From Mycolicibacterium gadium (GTDB lineage Bacteria; Actinomycetota; Actinomycetes; Mycobacteriales; Mycobacteriaceae), in contig NZ_AP022608.1 in NCBI RefSeq assembly GCF_010728925.1, positions 1,178,001 to 1,242,000 of the forward strand: a stretch of 64,000 nt of DNA, written 5' to 3'. Numbering within the stretch: the first letter of the stretch is position 1; each line of letters opens with the position of its first letter. The notes under the pieces were generated by a model. It was not told the origin of the DNA. It saw nothing but the letters and a program-made list of their open reading frames with translations, and did not search any database. Position numbers and translations under genes: made by a program. Shown piece by piece: positions 50,564 through 60,767 of this stretch.

Positions 50564-52657
50564 GTGACCACGCTCGAAGAGATTTCTACCCTTACCCGTC
50601 CCCACCATCCCGACGATTGGGCCGACGTGGACTCGGTGGCGGTCGACACCGTTCGGGTGCTGGCCGCCGACGCGGTGCAGAAGGTGGGCAACGGGCACCC
50701 CGGAACCGCGATGAGCCTGGCTCCGCTGGCGTACACACTCTTCCAGCGCCAGATGCGCCACGATCCCAGCGACGTGCACTGGCTCGGCCGGGACCGCTTC
50801 GTACTGTCCTGCGGGCACTCGAGCCTGACGCTGTACATCCAGCTGTATCTGGGTGGGTTCGGCCTGGAGCTGTCCGACATCGAGTCGCTGCGGACGTGGA
50901 AATCCAAGACGCCCGGCCATCCGGAGTTCCGCCACACCAAGGGCGTGGAGATCACGACTGGGCCGCTGGGTCAGGGGCTGGCGTCGGCGGTCGGCATGGC
51001 GATGGCATCTCGCTACGAGCGCGGCCTGTTCGACCCCGACCCGGCATGGGGTGAGAGCCCGTTCGACCACTACATCTATGTCATCGCCTCCGATGGTGAC
51101 ATCGAGGAGGGCGTCACCAGCGAGGCGTCCTCGCTGGCGGGCACCCAGCAGCTCGGCAACCTCATCGTGTTCTACGACCACAATCAGATCTCCATCGAGC
51201 ACGACACGAATATCGCTCTCTCCGAAGATGTTCCGGCTCGCTATCGCGCTTACGGCTGGCATGTTCAGGAGGTCGAGGGCGGCGAGAACGTCACCGGAAT
51301 CGAAGAAGCTATCGAGGCCGCACGCAAGGTCACCGACAAGCCGTCGTTCATCTCGGTGCGGACGATCATCGGCTACCCCGCGCCTACGAAGATGAACACC
51401 GGTGGTGTGCACGGCTCGGCGCTGGGCGACGAGGAGGTCGCGGCGACCAAGAAGGTGCTGGGCTTCGACCCCGACAAAACCTTCGAGGTGCGCCCCGAGG
51501 TCATCGAGCACACCCGCAAGCTGGTGGAGCGCGGCAAGGAGGCCCACGAGAAGTGGCAGCCGCAGTTCGATGCCTGGGCCGAGCGCGAGCCCGAGCGCAA
51601 GAAGCTACTGGACCGGTTGACCGCCGAGGAGCTGCCCGAGGGCTGGGACTCCGACCTGACCTACTGGGAGCCGGGGAGCAAGGCAGTCGCCACGCGCGCG
51701 GCGTTCGGCCAGGTGCTCAACGACGTGGCACCGAAGCTGCCCGAATTATGGGGCGGCTCAGCCGATCTCGCGGGCAGCAACAATACGACGATCAAGGGTG
51801 TCAAGTCCTTCGGTCCGCCGTCGATCTCGACCGAGGACTTCACCGCGGACTGGTACGGCCGGGTGCTGCACTTCGGCATTCGCGAGCACGCGATGGGGTC
51901 GATCCTGTCGGGCATCGTGCTGCACGGCCCGACCCGCGCATTCGGCGGAACGTTCCTGCAGTTCTCCGACTACATGCGCCCCGCAGTCCGGTTGGCGTCG
52001 CTGATGGACATCGACACCATCTACATCTGGACGCATGACTCGATCGGTCTCGGCGAGGACGGGCCGACGCATCAGCCGATCGAGCACCTCGCCGCGCTGC
52101 GAGCGATTCCGAACCTCTCGGTCGTGCGGCCAGGTGATCCCAACGAGACCGCGTACGCGTGGCGCAGCATCATCGCTCGCGGTAATGGCAGCGGTCCCGT
52201 CGGTTTCATCCTCACCCGTCAGGGCATCCCAGTACTGGAGGGCACCAGCGCCGAGGGTGTGGCGAAGGGTGGTTACGTGCTCGGCGGCGGTAACCCCGCC
52301 GACGACGCCGACGTGATCATCATCGGCACCGGCTCGGAGCTGCAGCTCGCAGTGGAAGCCAAGAAACTCTTGGCCGAAAAGGACATCACGGCATACGTCG
52401 TGTCGATGCCGTGCGTCGAGTGGTTCGAATCGCAGCCGAAGGAGTACCGCGATTCGGTACTCCCTCCGACGGTTTCGGCGCGAGTGGCGGTCGAGGCGGC
52501 CGTCGCGCAGAGCTGGTACAAGCTGGTCGGTGACACCGGCGAGATCGTCTCGATCGAGCACTACGGCGAATCGGCCGACGACAAGACGCTGTTCCGCGAG
52601 TTCGGCTTCACCCCCGAGGCCGTCGCGGCAGCCGCAGAGCGATCCATAGACAACTAG
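50564..52657 (+). CDS. tkt: Transketolase
   Basis: Thiamine-diphosphate enzyme of the non-oxidative pentose phosphate pathway, 697 residues. TPP/Mg-binding [14 protein letters not shown] and substrate HGSALGDEE are present, and the pyrimidine-domain [10 protein letters not shown] glutamate activates TPP. The frame opens 18 codons earlier. The GTG at 50564 is preceded by AGGAG and gives the family N-terminus. First gene of the tkt-tal-zwf-opcA-pgl operon. Confidence 0.97.
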   Translation: MTTLEEISTLTRPHHPDDWADVDSVAVDTVRVLAADAVQKVGNGHPGTAMSLAPLAYTLFQRQMRHDPSDVHWLGRDRFVLSCGHSSLTLYIQLYLGGFGLELSDIESLRTWKSKTPGHPEFRHTKGVEITTGPLGQGLASAVGMAMASRYERGLFDPDPAWGESPFDHYIYVIASDGDIEEGVTSEASSLAGTQQLGNLIVFYDHNQISIEHDTNIALSEDVPARYRAYGWHVQEVEGGENVTGIEEAIEAARKVTDKPSFISVRTIIGYPAPTKMNTGGVHGSALGDEEVAATKKVLGFDPDKTFEVRPEVIEHTRKLVERGKEAHEKWQPQFDAWAEREPERKKLLDRLTAEELPEGWDSDLTYWEPGSKAVATRAAFGQVLNDVAPKLPELWGGSADLAGSNNTTIKGVKSFGPPSISTEDFTADWYGRVLHFGIREHAMGSILSGIVLHGPTRAFGGTFLQFSDYMRPAVRLASLMDIDTIYIWTHDSIGLGEDGPTHQPIEHLAALRAIPNLSVVRPGDPNETAYAWRSIIARGNGSGPVGFILTRQGIPVLEGTSAEGVAKGGYVLGGGNPADDADVIIIGTGSELQLAVEAKKLLAEKDITAYVVSMPCVEWFESQPKEYRDSVLPPTVSARVAVEAAVAQSWYKLVGDTGEIVSIEHYGESADDKTLFREFGFTPEAVAAAAERSIDN

Positions 52658-52680
52658 ACCTCACGAGAAGGGCAACAATC

Positions 52681-53799
52681 ATGACGCAGAACCCGAATCT
52701 GGCCGCCCTGAGCGCCGCCGGTGTCTCGGTCTGGCTCGACGATCTATCGCGCGACCGGCTGCAGACCGGCAATCTGCAGGAGCTCATCGATACCAAGAGC
52801 GTCGTCGGCGTCACCACCAACCCGTCGATCTTCCAGGCGGCGCTGTCGAAGGGCAACGCCTACGACGACCAGGTCAAAGAGTTGGCCGAGCGTGGCGCCG
52901 ACGTCGACGCCACCATCCGCACCGTCACCACCGACGACGTGCGCAACGCCTGCGACGTGCTGGCCAAGCAGTACGAGCTGTCCGACGGTGTCGACGGCCG
53001 GGTGTCCATCGAGGTGGACCCGCGGCTCGCGCACGACACGGACAAGACGATCCTGCAGGCGATCGAGCTGTGGAAGATCGTCGACCGGCCCAACCTGTTG
53101 ATCAAGATCCCCGCCACCATGGCTGGGCTGCCCGCGATCACCGCCGTTATCGCCGAAGGCATTTCGGTGAACGTCACGCTGATCTTCTCCGTCGAGCGCC
53201 ACCGCCTCGTCATGGACGCCTATCTCGCAGGTCTGGAAAAGGCCAAGGAGGCCGGCCACGACATCTCCAAGATCCATTCGGTCGCATCGTTCTTCGTGTC
53301 CCGGGTGGATACCGAGATCGACAAGCGTCTCGAGAAGATCGGTTCCGATGAAGCGCTGGGATTGCGCGGCAAGGCCGGCGTCGCCAACGCCCACCTGGCC
53401 TACGCGGCCTACGAAGAGATCTTCGTCGGCGGCTCCCGTTACGAGGCGCTCAAGTCCGACGGTGCGCGCGTGCAACGTCCATTGTGGGCATCGACGGGCG
53501 TGAAGAATCCCGACTACTCCGACACCCTTTACATCACCGAACTGGTCGCGCCCAACACCGTGAACACCATGCCGGAGAAGACGATGGATGCCGTCGCCGA
53601 TCACGGTGTGATCACCGGCGACACCGTCACGGGTAAGGGCGCCGAGGCCCAGACGGTGTTCGACAAGCTGGACGCGGTCGGCATCGACCTGCCCGACGTG
53701 TTCAAGGTGCTCGAGGACGAGGGCGTCGAGAAGTTCGAGAAGTCCTGGCAGGAACTGCTCGACGCCACGCAGGAACAGCTCGACTCCGCCAAGAAATGA
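52681..53799 (+). CDS. tal: Transaldolase
   Basis: Transfers dihydroxyacetone units between sugar phosphates. 372 residues, the long bacterial type. The Schiff-base lysine is in [13 protein letters not shown]-terminal [12 protein letters not shown] and [10 protein letters not shown] are signatures of this type. ATG preceded by AGAAGGG. It lies 23 bp after tkt and overlaps zwf (ATGA). Confidence 0.97.
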   Translation: MTQNPNLAALSAAGVSVWLDDLSRDRLQTGNLQELIDTKSVVGVTTNPSIFQAALSKGNAYDDQVKELAERGADVDATIRTVTTDDVRNACDVLAKQYELSDGVDGRVSIEVDPRLAHDTDKTILQAIELWKIVDRPNLLIKIPATMAGLPAITAVIAEGISVNVTLIFSVERHRLVMDAYLAGLEKAKEAGHDISKIHSVASFFVSRVDTEIDKRLEKIGSDEALGLRGKAGVANAHLAYAAYEEIFVGGSRYEALKSDGARVQRPLWASTGVKNPDYSDTLYITELVAPNTVNTMPEKTMDAVADHGVITGDTVTGKGAEAQTVFDKLDAVGIDLPDVFKVLEDEGVEKFEKSWQELLDATQEQLDSAKK

Positions 53800-55322
53800 G
53801 CCAATGGCGTAATCCGCTGCGCGACAAACGCGACAAGCGGATGCCCCACATCGCGGGGCCGTGCGCCGTTGTCATCTTCGGCGTCACGGGCGACCTGGCG
53901 CGCAAGAAGGTGATGCCGGCGATCTACGACCTGGCCAACCGGGGACTACTGCCCGCCAACTTCGCGCTGGTGGGGTTCGCGCGCCGAGATTGGTCGGACG
54001 AGGATTTCGCGAAGCTGGTCTTCGACTCCGTCAAAGATCACGCTCGCACGCCGTTTCGCCAGGAGGTCTGGGACCGGCTCGCCGAAGGAATCCGCTTCGT
54101 GCAGGGCACCTTTGATGACGATAAGGGCTATGAGCGCTTGGCCGAGTCGCTCGACAAGCTCGATGCCGAGCGCGGGACGGGCGGCAATCACGCGTTCTAC
54201 CTGTCGATTCCGCCCAACGCATTCCCCGTGGTGTGCGAACAGCTGAAGAAATCGGGGCTCGCGAACAAGCCGGAGGGCTCCTGGAGCCGGGTGGTCATCG
54301 AGAAGCCGTTCGGCCATGACCTGCAGAGCGCGCGGGAGCTCAATAGCGTGGTGAACAGCATCTTCCCCGAGGAGTCGGTGTTCCGCATCGACCATTACCT
54401 CGGCAAGGAGACGGTGCAGAACATCCTGGCACTGCGCTTCGCCAACGAATTGTACGAACCGATCTGGAACAACAACTACGTCGACAGCGTCCAGATCACG
54501 ATGGCCGAGGACATCGGTCTCGGTGGCCGTGGCGGTTACTACGACGGTGTCGGCGCGGCCCGCGACGTCATCCAGAATCATCTGCTGCAGCTGATGGCGC
54601 TGACGGCCATGGAGGAGCCGGTCAACTTCGGGCCGGGTGACCTCCAGGCGGAGAAGATCAAGGTGCTTTCGGCCACCCAGGTGATGCAGCCGCTGGATCA
54701 GACCACCGCACGCGGCCAGTACGTCGCGGGTTGGCAGGGCAGTTCGAAGGTCGTCGGGTTGCTCGAGGAGGAGGGGTTCTCCAAGGACTCGACCACCGAG
54801 ACCTACGCGGCGATAGCCCTGGAGATCGACACCCGCCGTTGGGCGGGTGTTCCATTCTTTCTGCGCACCGGAAAGCGTTTGGGCCGCAGGGTCACCGAGA
54901 TCGCATTGATCTTCAAGAGGGCACCCCATCTGCCGTTCGACAAGACGATGACCGAGGAACTCGGCCAGAACGCGTTGGTGATCCGGGTACAGCCCGACGA
55001 GGGCATCACCACGCGGTTCGGTTCCAAAGTTCCCGGCAGTGCCATGGAAGTCCGCGACGTGAACATGGACTTCTCCTACGGATCGGCATTTGCCGAGGAC
55101 TCCCCCGAGGCCTATGAGCGGTTGATCCTCGACGTGCTGCTGGGTGAACCGTCGTTGTTCCCGGTCAACCGCGAGGTCGAATTCTCCTGGGAGATCCTCG
55201 ATCCCGTGCTGGAGTACTGGGCGTCGCACGGTAAACCGGACTCCTATGAGTCCGGCACCTGGGGGCCGGAGTCGGCCGACGAGATGCTGCATCGCATGGG
55301 CCGGGAATGGAGGCGCCCGTAA
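53796..55322 (+). CDS. zwf: Glucose-6-phosphate 1-dehydrogenase (Zwf2-like)
   Basis: Commits glucose 6-phosphate to the oxidative pentose phosphate pathway, producing NADPH (and F420-independent). 508 residues. [10 protein letters not shown] is the coenzyme loop and RIDHYLGKE carries the catalytic His. The partner OpcA is encoded next. In M. tuberculosis this gene is zwf2. ATG overlaps the tal stop. Confidence 0.97.
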   Translation: MSQWRNPLRDKRDKRMPHIAGPCAVVIFGVTGDLARKKVMPAIYDLANRGLLPANFALVGFARRDWSDEDFAKLVFDSVKDHARTPFRQEVWDRLAEGIRFVQGTFDDDKGYERLAESLDKLDAERGTGGNHAFYLSIPPNAFPVVCEQLKKSGLANKPEGSWSRVVIEKPFGHDLQSARELNSVVNSIFPEESVFRIDHYLGKETVQNILALRFANELYEPIWNNNYVDSVQITMAEDIGLGGRGGYYDGVGAARDVIQNHLLQLMALTAMEEPVNFGPGDLQAEKIKVLSATQVMQPLDQTTARGQYVAGWQGSSKVVGLLEEEGFSKDSTTETYAAIALEIDTRRWAGVPFFLRTGKRLGRRVTEIALIFKRAPHLPFDKTMTEELGQNALVIRVQPDEGITTRFGSKVPGSAMEVRDVNMDFSYGSAFAEDSPEAYERLILDVLLGEPSLFPVNREVEFSWEILDPVLEYWASHGKPDSYESGTWGPESADEMLHRMGREWRRP

Positions 55323-56233
55323 TGATCGTCGACCTGCCCAACACGAACACCAACGACATCAACAAGAAGATCACCGGCCTTCGCGAAGAGGGTGGCGCGA
55401 TCACGCTGAGCCGGGTGCTCACGCTCGTCATCTCGCTGCACACCGATGAACTGCTCGAGGATTCGATCGAGGCGGCCAACTTCGCTAGCCGTGAGCACCC
55501 GTGCCGGGTGATCGTGGTCGTGGCCGGCGATCGGGACGCCACCGAGCCCCGGCTGGATGCACAGCTGCGGGTCGGCGCCGACGCGGGAGCCGGCGAAGTG
55601 GTCGCGCTGCATCTGCACGGCGAGATGGCCGGCCACGCCAGCAGTGTGGTGTTGCCGTTCCTGCTGCCCGACACCCCGGTGGTGGCGTGGTGGCCAGCCG
55701 GAGGGCCTGACGATCCGTCGCAAGACCCCCTGGGACAGTTGGCGATTCGACGGATCACCAACGCGACGGATTGCGCCGATCCGATGGCGGCGATCAAGGG
55801 TCGCCTGGCCGGCTACAGCTCGGGAGACACCGATCTGGCGTGGGCCCGCATCACCTACTGGCGCGCGCTGCTGACGGCGGCGCTCGATCAGCCCCCGTTC
55901 GAGCCCGTCACCTCGGCGGTGGTGTCCGGACTTCGCGAGGAACCCTCGCTCGACGTGCTCGCCGGTTGGCTGGCCACCAGGATCGACGGTCCCGTGAAGC
56001 GAGAGATCGGCGAATTGAAGGTCGAGCTGATCCGCAGCAGCGAGACCATCACGCTGCGCCGGCCGCAGACCGGTGTGACGGCGACGATCAGCAGGACCGC
56101 GAAACCGGACTCGCTGATCCCGTTGGCCCGCAGGGAGGCCAAGGAGTGCCTGGCCGAGGACTTGCGCAGGCTCGACGCCGACGAGATCTACCACGAGGCG
56201 CTGAAGGGAATCGAGAAGGTGCAGTACGCATGA
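55322..56233 (+). CDS. opcA: Glucose-6-phosphate dehydrogenase assembly protein OpcA
   Basis: Allosteric activator/assembly factor of Zwf, 303 residues, the same length as the M. tuberculosis protein as remembered. It has the family segment [20 protein letters not shown] near residue 120. The ATG at 55322 shares a base with the zwf TAA stop (TAATG), so translation is coupled. No catalytic residues are expected. Confidence 0.95.
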   Translation: MIVDLPNTNTNDINKKITGLREEGGAITLSRVLTLVISLHTDELLEDSIEAANFASREHPCRVIVVVAGDRDATEPRLDAQLRVGADAGAGEVVALHLHGEMAGHASSVVLPFLLPDTPVVAWWPAGGPDDPSQDPLGQLAIRRITNATDCADPMAAIKGRLAGYSSGDTDLAWARITYWRALLTAALDQPPFEPVTSAVVSGLREEPSLDVLAGWLATRIDGPVKREIGELKVELIRSSETITLRRPQTGVTATISRTAKPDSLIPLARREAKECLAEDLRRLDADEIYHEALKGIEKVQYA

Positions 56234-56967
56234 GCACTGTCGTCGAGAAGTACCCGGACACAGACGCTTTGGTGGCGGCTGCCGGTGACCGACTGGTGGG
56301 TGCGATCACCGATGCGATCAGCCGGCGGGACCGCGCGCTGATCGTGTTGACCGGCGGTGGCACCGGTACCGGGCTGTTGAAGCGGGTTCGCGAACAGGCG
56401 GACGGGATCGACTGGTCGAAGGTGCATCTGTTCTGGGGCGACGATCGGTTCGTGCCCGCCGATGACGACGAGCGCAACGAGAAGCAGGCACGGGAGGCGC
56501 TGATCGATCACGTCGACATCCCGGCCGCGAATGTGCATGCGATGGCGCCCAGCGGTGCCGCGTTCGGAGACGACCTCGGTGCCGCCGCGTCGGCGTATGA
56601 GCAAGTGCTGGCCGACAACGCCGACGAAGGCCAGTCAGAACCCGATTTTGACGTGCACCTGCTGGGGATGGGCCCGGAAGGCCACATCAACTCGCTGTTC
56701 CCGGACACCGACGCAGTGCGCGAAACCAAGCGGTTGGTGATCGGCGTGACCGACTCCCCCAAGCCGCCGCCGCGACGAATCACCCTGACGCTGCCCGCTG
56801 TTCAGCGTTCTCGTGAGGTGTGGCTGGTGGTATCCGGCGAGGCGAAGGCCGACGCGGTTGCCGCGGCAATTGGGGGCGCGAGTCCTGTCGATGTACCGGC
56901 CGCCGGTGCTGTGGGCCGCGACGCGACCGTGTGGCTGCTCGACGAGAGCGCGGCGTCGAAGCTGTAG
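56230..56967 (+). CDS. pgl: 6-phosphogluconolactonase
   Basis: Hydrolyses 6-phosphogluconolactone after Zwf. 245 residues, NagB-like fold with [20 protein letters not shown] and [15 protein letters not shown], which contains the catalytic His and the metal-free active site typical of Pgl (DevB). ATG overlaps the opcA stop. Last gene of the pentose phosphate operon. Confidence 0.96.
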   Translation: MSTVVEKYPDTDALVAAAGDRLVGAITDAISRRDRALIVLTGGGTGTGLLKRVREQADGIDWSKVHLFWGDDRFVPADDDERNEKQAREALIDHVDIPAANVHAMAPSGAAFGDDLGAAASAYEQVLADNADEGQSEPDFDVHLLGMGPEGHINSLFPDTDAVRETKRLVIGVTDSPKPPPRRITLTLPAVQRSREVWLVVSGEAKADAVAAAIGGASPVDVPAAGAVGRDATVWLLDESAASKL

Positions 56968-57008
56968 GTGTCGCCGGCCGCTCGGTATCAATCGTCGGCG
57001 TCACTGCC

Positions 57009-58388
57009 TTACGTCTCGTCGGGTGGGTCGGGGTCGCTGCGGAGGAGTTCTTCGGGGTGGTGGGCGTGGTTGATGCCGGGCGGTCGGGTTCCGTCGGTCC
57101 ACGCCAGTCGTCCGCTGTCGGTGACCGTTGTCTGCCATCGCCCCTCGCTGACCGCCGTGTGGTCGGGCCCGCAGGCGAAGAACAGCATGTCGGCGTCGGT
57201 GGGTCCACCGGCGGCCCAGTCGACAGCGTGATGGACCTCGGAGTGATAGCCCGGTTCTAGGCAGTTGGATCGGGTGCAGCCTCCGTCGCGTGAGTAGCAG
57301 ATGATGCGTTGGTCGGTTGTCGCTATCCGTTTCTGGCGGCCGAGGTAGAGGGGTCGGTCGCTGTGGTCGTCGAACACCGCGAGGTAGTGGATGGCCTCGG
57401 CGGCCATCCGTATCAGGTCGCGCATCGGCAGCGCGGTGTTGCCGCCGGTGCGCGCCGGCGAGGGCATCGGGATGTCGGGATCGGTGACCGCGTGGGCGGC
57501 CTGGTTCAGTTCGGCCAGGGTGGTGCGCGCGATCACCGTCACCGGGTGTCCCCGATGCGAGCCCCATGCGCCGGACGCGAGGCCGGCTTTGAGCCCGAGT
57601 TTGATGCCGTCATGGCAGCGTTGCGCGGGGCTGCGGTCGTCACGTTGCTCTTCGACGGTGCCGTCGGGCAAGTGACGGCCTGGCCGCACCGCCGCGGTTG
57701 CCGCCTCCACGTAGGCACGGGCTTCGGGGTCGAGGTAACCCCGTATCCGGGACATCCCATCACGGCCCTGAGGGCCCATGACCACACCGCGGCGACGCGC
57801 TCGGTCGGCCTCATTGAAATCGCCGTCAGGATTGAAGATCTCGTCGATCCGGTTCGCCGCGGCCTTGACGATGTCGGCGTCGCTCTTGGCCGCCTCACGG
57901 ACCAGGCTGCGCTCGACCTCGACGCGCTCCTCGACCGACACGCACGACGGCAGGTTCCTCATCGCCGCGGTGATCACGCGCAGATGGTCCTCACCAACAG
58001 CACCGGCGCCAACAGCGTCGGCCAGCAGCGGTAGATCCGGTGGCAATTGCTCGCCGGTGAGCTGGCGGCGCGAAAGGATACGGGTGGCGACCTTGGTGCG
58101 GCGTTTGACCTCCGCGGGCGTCAGCCGTAGCCGTGCCGCCACATTCTGCACCCACCCAGGTGTGCTACCCGCTTCATCAGGCGGATCGGCCAACTGCCCG
58201 AACACCCGGTACATCAACCCGCGATTGATGCGCTCCTGGGCTTCCACACGCTCGGCCATCTCCATTCGAAACGCGGTGCCCACCTCATCACAGGGCGTTC
58301 CCCGAAGCACCGAATGGGCAGCGTCGACCGCGTCGAGAGCGGCCCAGATACGCTCCCTTGCCACCTCCGCCGTGATGAATTCGCCCAT
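57009..58388 (-). CDS. DUF222/HNH endonuclease, 13E12-repeat family
   Basis: A 459-residue protein of the actinobacterial DUF222-HNH (REP13E12) family. The long helical DUF222 domain occupies about residues 1-330. The C-terminal HNH motif has a Cys-x4-Cys (CTRSNC), HSEVHHAVDWAAGGPTD and a later Cys/His near CGPDH. This family is present in multiple copies in mycobacterial genomes, and REP13E12 copies serve as phage phiRv1 integration sites in M. tuberculosis. Whether it is an active nuclease is unknown. A TAGCGT -10 six bases before the ATG suggests a leaderless mRNA. It sits as an insertion between pgl and the Rv1444c-like gene. Confidence 0.88.
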   Translation of the reverse strand: MGEFITAEVARERIWAALDAVDAAHSVLRGTPCDEVGTAFRMEMAERVEAQERINRGLMYRVFGQLADPPDEAGSTPGWVQNVAARLRLTPAEVKRRTKVATRILSRRQLTGEQLPPDLPLLADAVGAGAVGEDHLRVITAAMRNLPSCVSVEERVEVERSLVREAAKSDADIVKAAANRIDEIFNPDGDFNEADRARRRGVVMGPQGRDGMSRIRGYLDPEARAYVEAATAAVRPGRHLPDGTVEEQRDDRSPAQRCHDGIKLGLKAGLASGAWGSHRGHPVTVIARTTLAELNQAAHAVTDPDIPMPSPARTGGNTALPMRDLIRMAAEAIHYLAVFDDHSDRPLYLGRQKRIATTDQRIICYSRDGGCTRSNCLEPGYHSEVHHAVDWAAGGPTDADMLFFACGPDHTAVSEGRWQTTVTDSGRLAWTDGTRPPGINHAHHPEELLRSDPDPPDET

Positions 58389-58723
58389 ACCACAACGCTA
58401 ACGACACCAACCACCAAAACCGGCCGCGCCGAGGCTCGGCCCAGAAAACCTGTGGGTCAATCCCCGATTTGGGATAACCCCACCGAGATGTCAGTCGAAG
58501 ATGCTAGGGCGGCCCCTGCGGCCACCACCCTTCTGATCACTGTCACCGTCCCGAAACCCCGCCTCATACTCGCCGGTCGGGCTCGTCGAATCCGTTGCGA
58601 CAGTTCTGCGCCACGAACAACCTGGGCATTGGCGGTAAGGCGCATCCCCTCCACGCGTCGTCACACAGGATCAGACGACCGGTCCGCCTCGACGGTTCCC
58701 ATAGGTGTGGTCAAATGGCCTTC
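58389..58723. other. Intergenic stretch between HNH and Rv1444c-like genes
   Basis: About 335 bp without a credible gene. Open frames run through it, but none has a ribosome site with a plausible start or a family motif. It contains the candidate -10 of the HNH gene at 58395-58400 and presumably the promoter of the genes to the right. I see no repeat, attachment site or RNA structure in it. Confidence 0.4.
58395..58400 (-). promoter_or_regulatory. Candidate -10 box of HNH gene
   Basis: On the minus strand TAGCGT fits TANNNT, followed by six bases and the ATG at 58388. Confidence 0.4.
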
Positions 58724-59101
58724 ATGGTGGACAAGGGTGGCAGCAAACCAGCGCCACGTACCGGCCGGGAACGTATCCAGAAACTGGCGCAGGCCGCGCT
58801 GAACGCCGACGTCACGGTCGAGCAGGTCGACACGATCCTCGAGGGGCTGAGTGAAACCCTCGTCGACCTCAACAACTCGACCGGCAAACTCGATGCCACG
58901 CTGGAACGCTTCAACGACACGATCAACCAGATCAACGAGCTTGCCCCGCGCCTCATCGCGGTGGTGGACCGCATGGAGGGCATCGTCGCGCGCGTCGAGC
59001 GCATCGTCGGCGTCGGCGAATCCGTCATAGGCCCGCTTGCCGCCACCGAGCAGGCGGTCCGCGGGGCGGTCAACAGGGTGCGCAAGACCACCGGCCTCTA
59101 G
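58724..59101 (+). CDS. Conserved helical protein (Rv1444c-like)
   Basis: A 125-residue protein with little known function, resembling Rv1444c in place and start (MVDKGGSKPAPRTGRERIQKLAQ). It is predicted to be almost all amphipathic helix or coiled coil, with regular Ile/Leu/Val spacing between about residues 30 and 115, like short phasin/apolipoprotein-type proteins. An ATG three codons earlier (58715) is an alternative start. Its TAG overlaps the GTG of the following P450 gene by one base, so the two are translationally linked. Confidence 0.8.
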   Translation: MVDKGGSKPAPRTGRERIQKLAQAALNADVTVEQVDTILEGLSETLVDLNNSTGKLDATLERFNDTINQINELAPRLIAVVDRMEGIVARVERIVGVGESVIGPLAATEQAVRGAVNRVRKTTGL

Positions 59102-60384
59102 TGTCGGCCAACCACCCGGTTCCGCAGCCCCCGCTCGCCGAAGGCGTCGGGCTGCCGTGGGACGTGTCGGTCGACGACGCCGTCGCCGCCATAGCCACCG
59201 CGCGCGAGCGATACGGCGACACCTTCAGCGTGCGCAGCGGCGACGACAACTACCTGTTCACGTTCTCCCCCACCGGCGTCGAATCTTTCTACGGCCTACC
59301 CGAAGACAAGGCCAGCAAGGGTGTCGCCGACTACCTGATGCTGCGCCGCAAGCTTCCCGACGAGATCTTCGACGGACGGCGGTTGCTTCCGACCTCGTTG
59401 TTCCGCCGCGACGACGTCGCCTCGTATCTCGCGAACCTCGACTGCGCCCTGACCCAGACCGTGGCTGAGCTCGGAACCGAAGGCACCGTGGAGCTGTTCG
59501 GCCTCACCCGTCGCCTCGGACACCGAATGGGCTTGGCCTCATGGGCGGGACCGCGCTCCGCACAGGGGGATTCATTCGAACGGTTGGTCCGCGCCTTTGA
59601 GACCCTGGACGGTTCCGACGCGTTCGTTCATCCCGAGGCGATGGCGGCCGTGGCGGCGTCAGGCAAGCGGGCCGAGCGTGCCGCGCTCGACGACGTCGTC
59701 GCTGTCATCGGAAACCTCGCGAAGTCAACGGATCCCGACGACAACGACCTCTTCGGCCGCATCGTGCGCGCCTGGTCGGCGGAACCCGACGACGTCCGGC
59801 TGCGCGGCATCGCGCTCGACGTGGCCCTCATCCACATCGCCTCCATGTCGAACCTGATGGCCGCACTGGGCTGGGCGCTTGTGGACCTACTCGGACACCC
59901 GGCACTGGCTCAGCGCGTCGCCGACGGCGACCAGGATTTCGCGCAGCGCTGCGCGCTGGAGAGCACCCGGCTGGCACAGCGTTCCATCATGTCCCGAGCC
60001 GTATTGGTTTCCGTCGACCTCGACACCGGCGACCAGACCTACCGCGTCCCCGCCGGCTGGACCATCGCCACACTGCTGCCGCTGCTCAACACCTCGGCCG
60101 CGCACGGGCTGGACACGTGGGACCCCGCGCGCTGGAACCGCTACCGCCTCGTCGACGCGGCGTCGTTGCCATCGCCGATGTTGGTCACCGCCTTCGGACA
60201 CGGCAAGCACTCGTGCCCCGCCCAGCCGTTTTCACTCGCGGCGATGACGACGGCGATGACCCGTCTATTGAGCACCTACGACATGACGCCATCGTGGACC
60301 TGCTACCCACGTCCGGTGCCGGCCCAGATCGGTGGGGTCGCACGATCCGCGGATCCCTGCCCAGTGCGCTACGTCAGCCGCTGA
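59101..60384 (+). CDS. Cytochrome P450-like protein
   Basis: A 427-residue cytochrome P450. The heme-thiolate loop reads FGHGKHSCPAQPF with Cys372. The ExxR motif is ESTR at 287-290. The I-helix region (about 240-262) has HIASMSNLM where most P450s have AGxDT, so the usual acid-alcohol pair for oxygen activation is absent. Such changes occur in P450s that rearrange peroxides or act as peroxygenases. GTG start overlaps the preceding stop by one base. No ferredoxin gene is next to it. Substrate unknown. Confidence 0.85.
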   Translation: MSANHPVPQPPLAEGVGLPWDVSVDDAVAAIATARERYGDTFSVRSGDDNYLFTFSPTGVESFYGLPEDKASKGVADYLMLRRKLPDEIFDGRRLLPTSLFRRDDVASYLANLDCALTQTVAELGTEGTVELFGLTRRLGHRMGLASWAGPRSAQGDSFERLVRAFETLDGSDAFVHPEAMAAVAASGKRAERAALDDVVAVIGNLAKSTDPDDNDLFGRIVRAWSAEPDDVRLRGIALDVALIHIASMSNLMAALGWALVDLLGHPALAQRVADGDQDFAQRCALESTRLAQRSIMSRAVLVSVDLDTGDQTYRVPAGWTIATLLPLLNTSAAHGLDTWDPARWNRYRLVDAASLPSPMLVTAFGHGKHSCPAQPFSLAAMTTAMTRLLSTYDMTPSWTCYPRPVPAQIGGVARSADPCPVRYVSR

Positions 60385-60473
60385 TCAGTCGAAATCCGAA
60401 CCACCGTCGACGTTGACGGTGGCCTCGGTGGGAGTCAGCAGCCCTCGCCGGTGTCAACGATAGGATCGGAGGG

Positions 60474-60767
60474 ATGTTCCGTATAGACGGCATCAACGGC
60501 GAGAGCATCGTGGTCGACGGCAATTGGGTCGAGAAGCTGCGGACAAACACATCGCGCGGCCGCAACCCGGCCGACAGGTACGCCGGAACTGACATCAAGG
60601 AGATCACCCGCCGCAAGAAGATCTTCGGTGGCGAGAAAGAAGAACTGCTGCAGGTGATCGTCAACGTGGGCACGTTCTACTCACTGACGGTCCCCGCCGA
60701 GCGGCGGGCCGAGGTCGACGCGCTGATCGCCGCACTCGAGAAGGCTCGCGCCAGCGCCAGTTCCTAG
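60474..60767 (+). CDS. Small conserved protein of unknown function
   Basis: A 97-residue soluble protein. The beta-rich first two thirds ([20 protein letters not shown] and [21 protein letters not shown]) suggests a PH-like or DUF4429-like barrel, ending with a short helix ([17 protein letters not shown]). An ATG precedes the frame, with GGAGG close upstream. It is convergent with ppc, and the stops overlap by 4 bp. Function unknown. Confidence 0.75.
   Translation: MFRIDGINGESIVVDGNWVEKLRTNTSRGRNPADRYAGTDIKEITRRKKIFGGEKEELLQVIVNVGTFYSLTVPAERRAEVDALIAALEKARASASS

Noticed and set aside
50386..50955. Upstream extension of ctaB into tkt
   Set aside because: The extra 190 codons lie antisense to tkt and have no UbiA similarity. 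GTG 50385 has a strong ribosome site.
58595..58723. N-terminal extension of the Rv1444c-like gene
   Set aside because: The extra 43 codons lack a ribosome site and family similarity. The MVDKGGSKP start matches the known protein.
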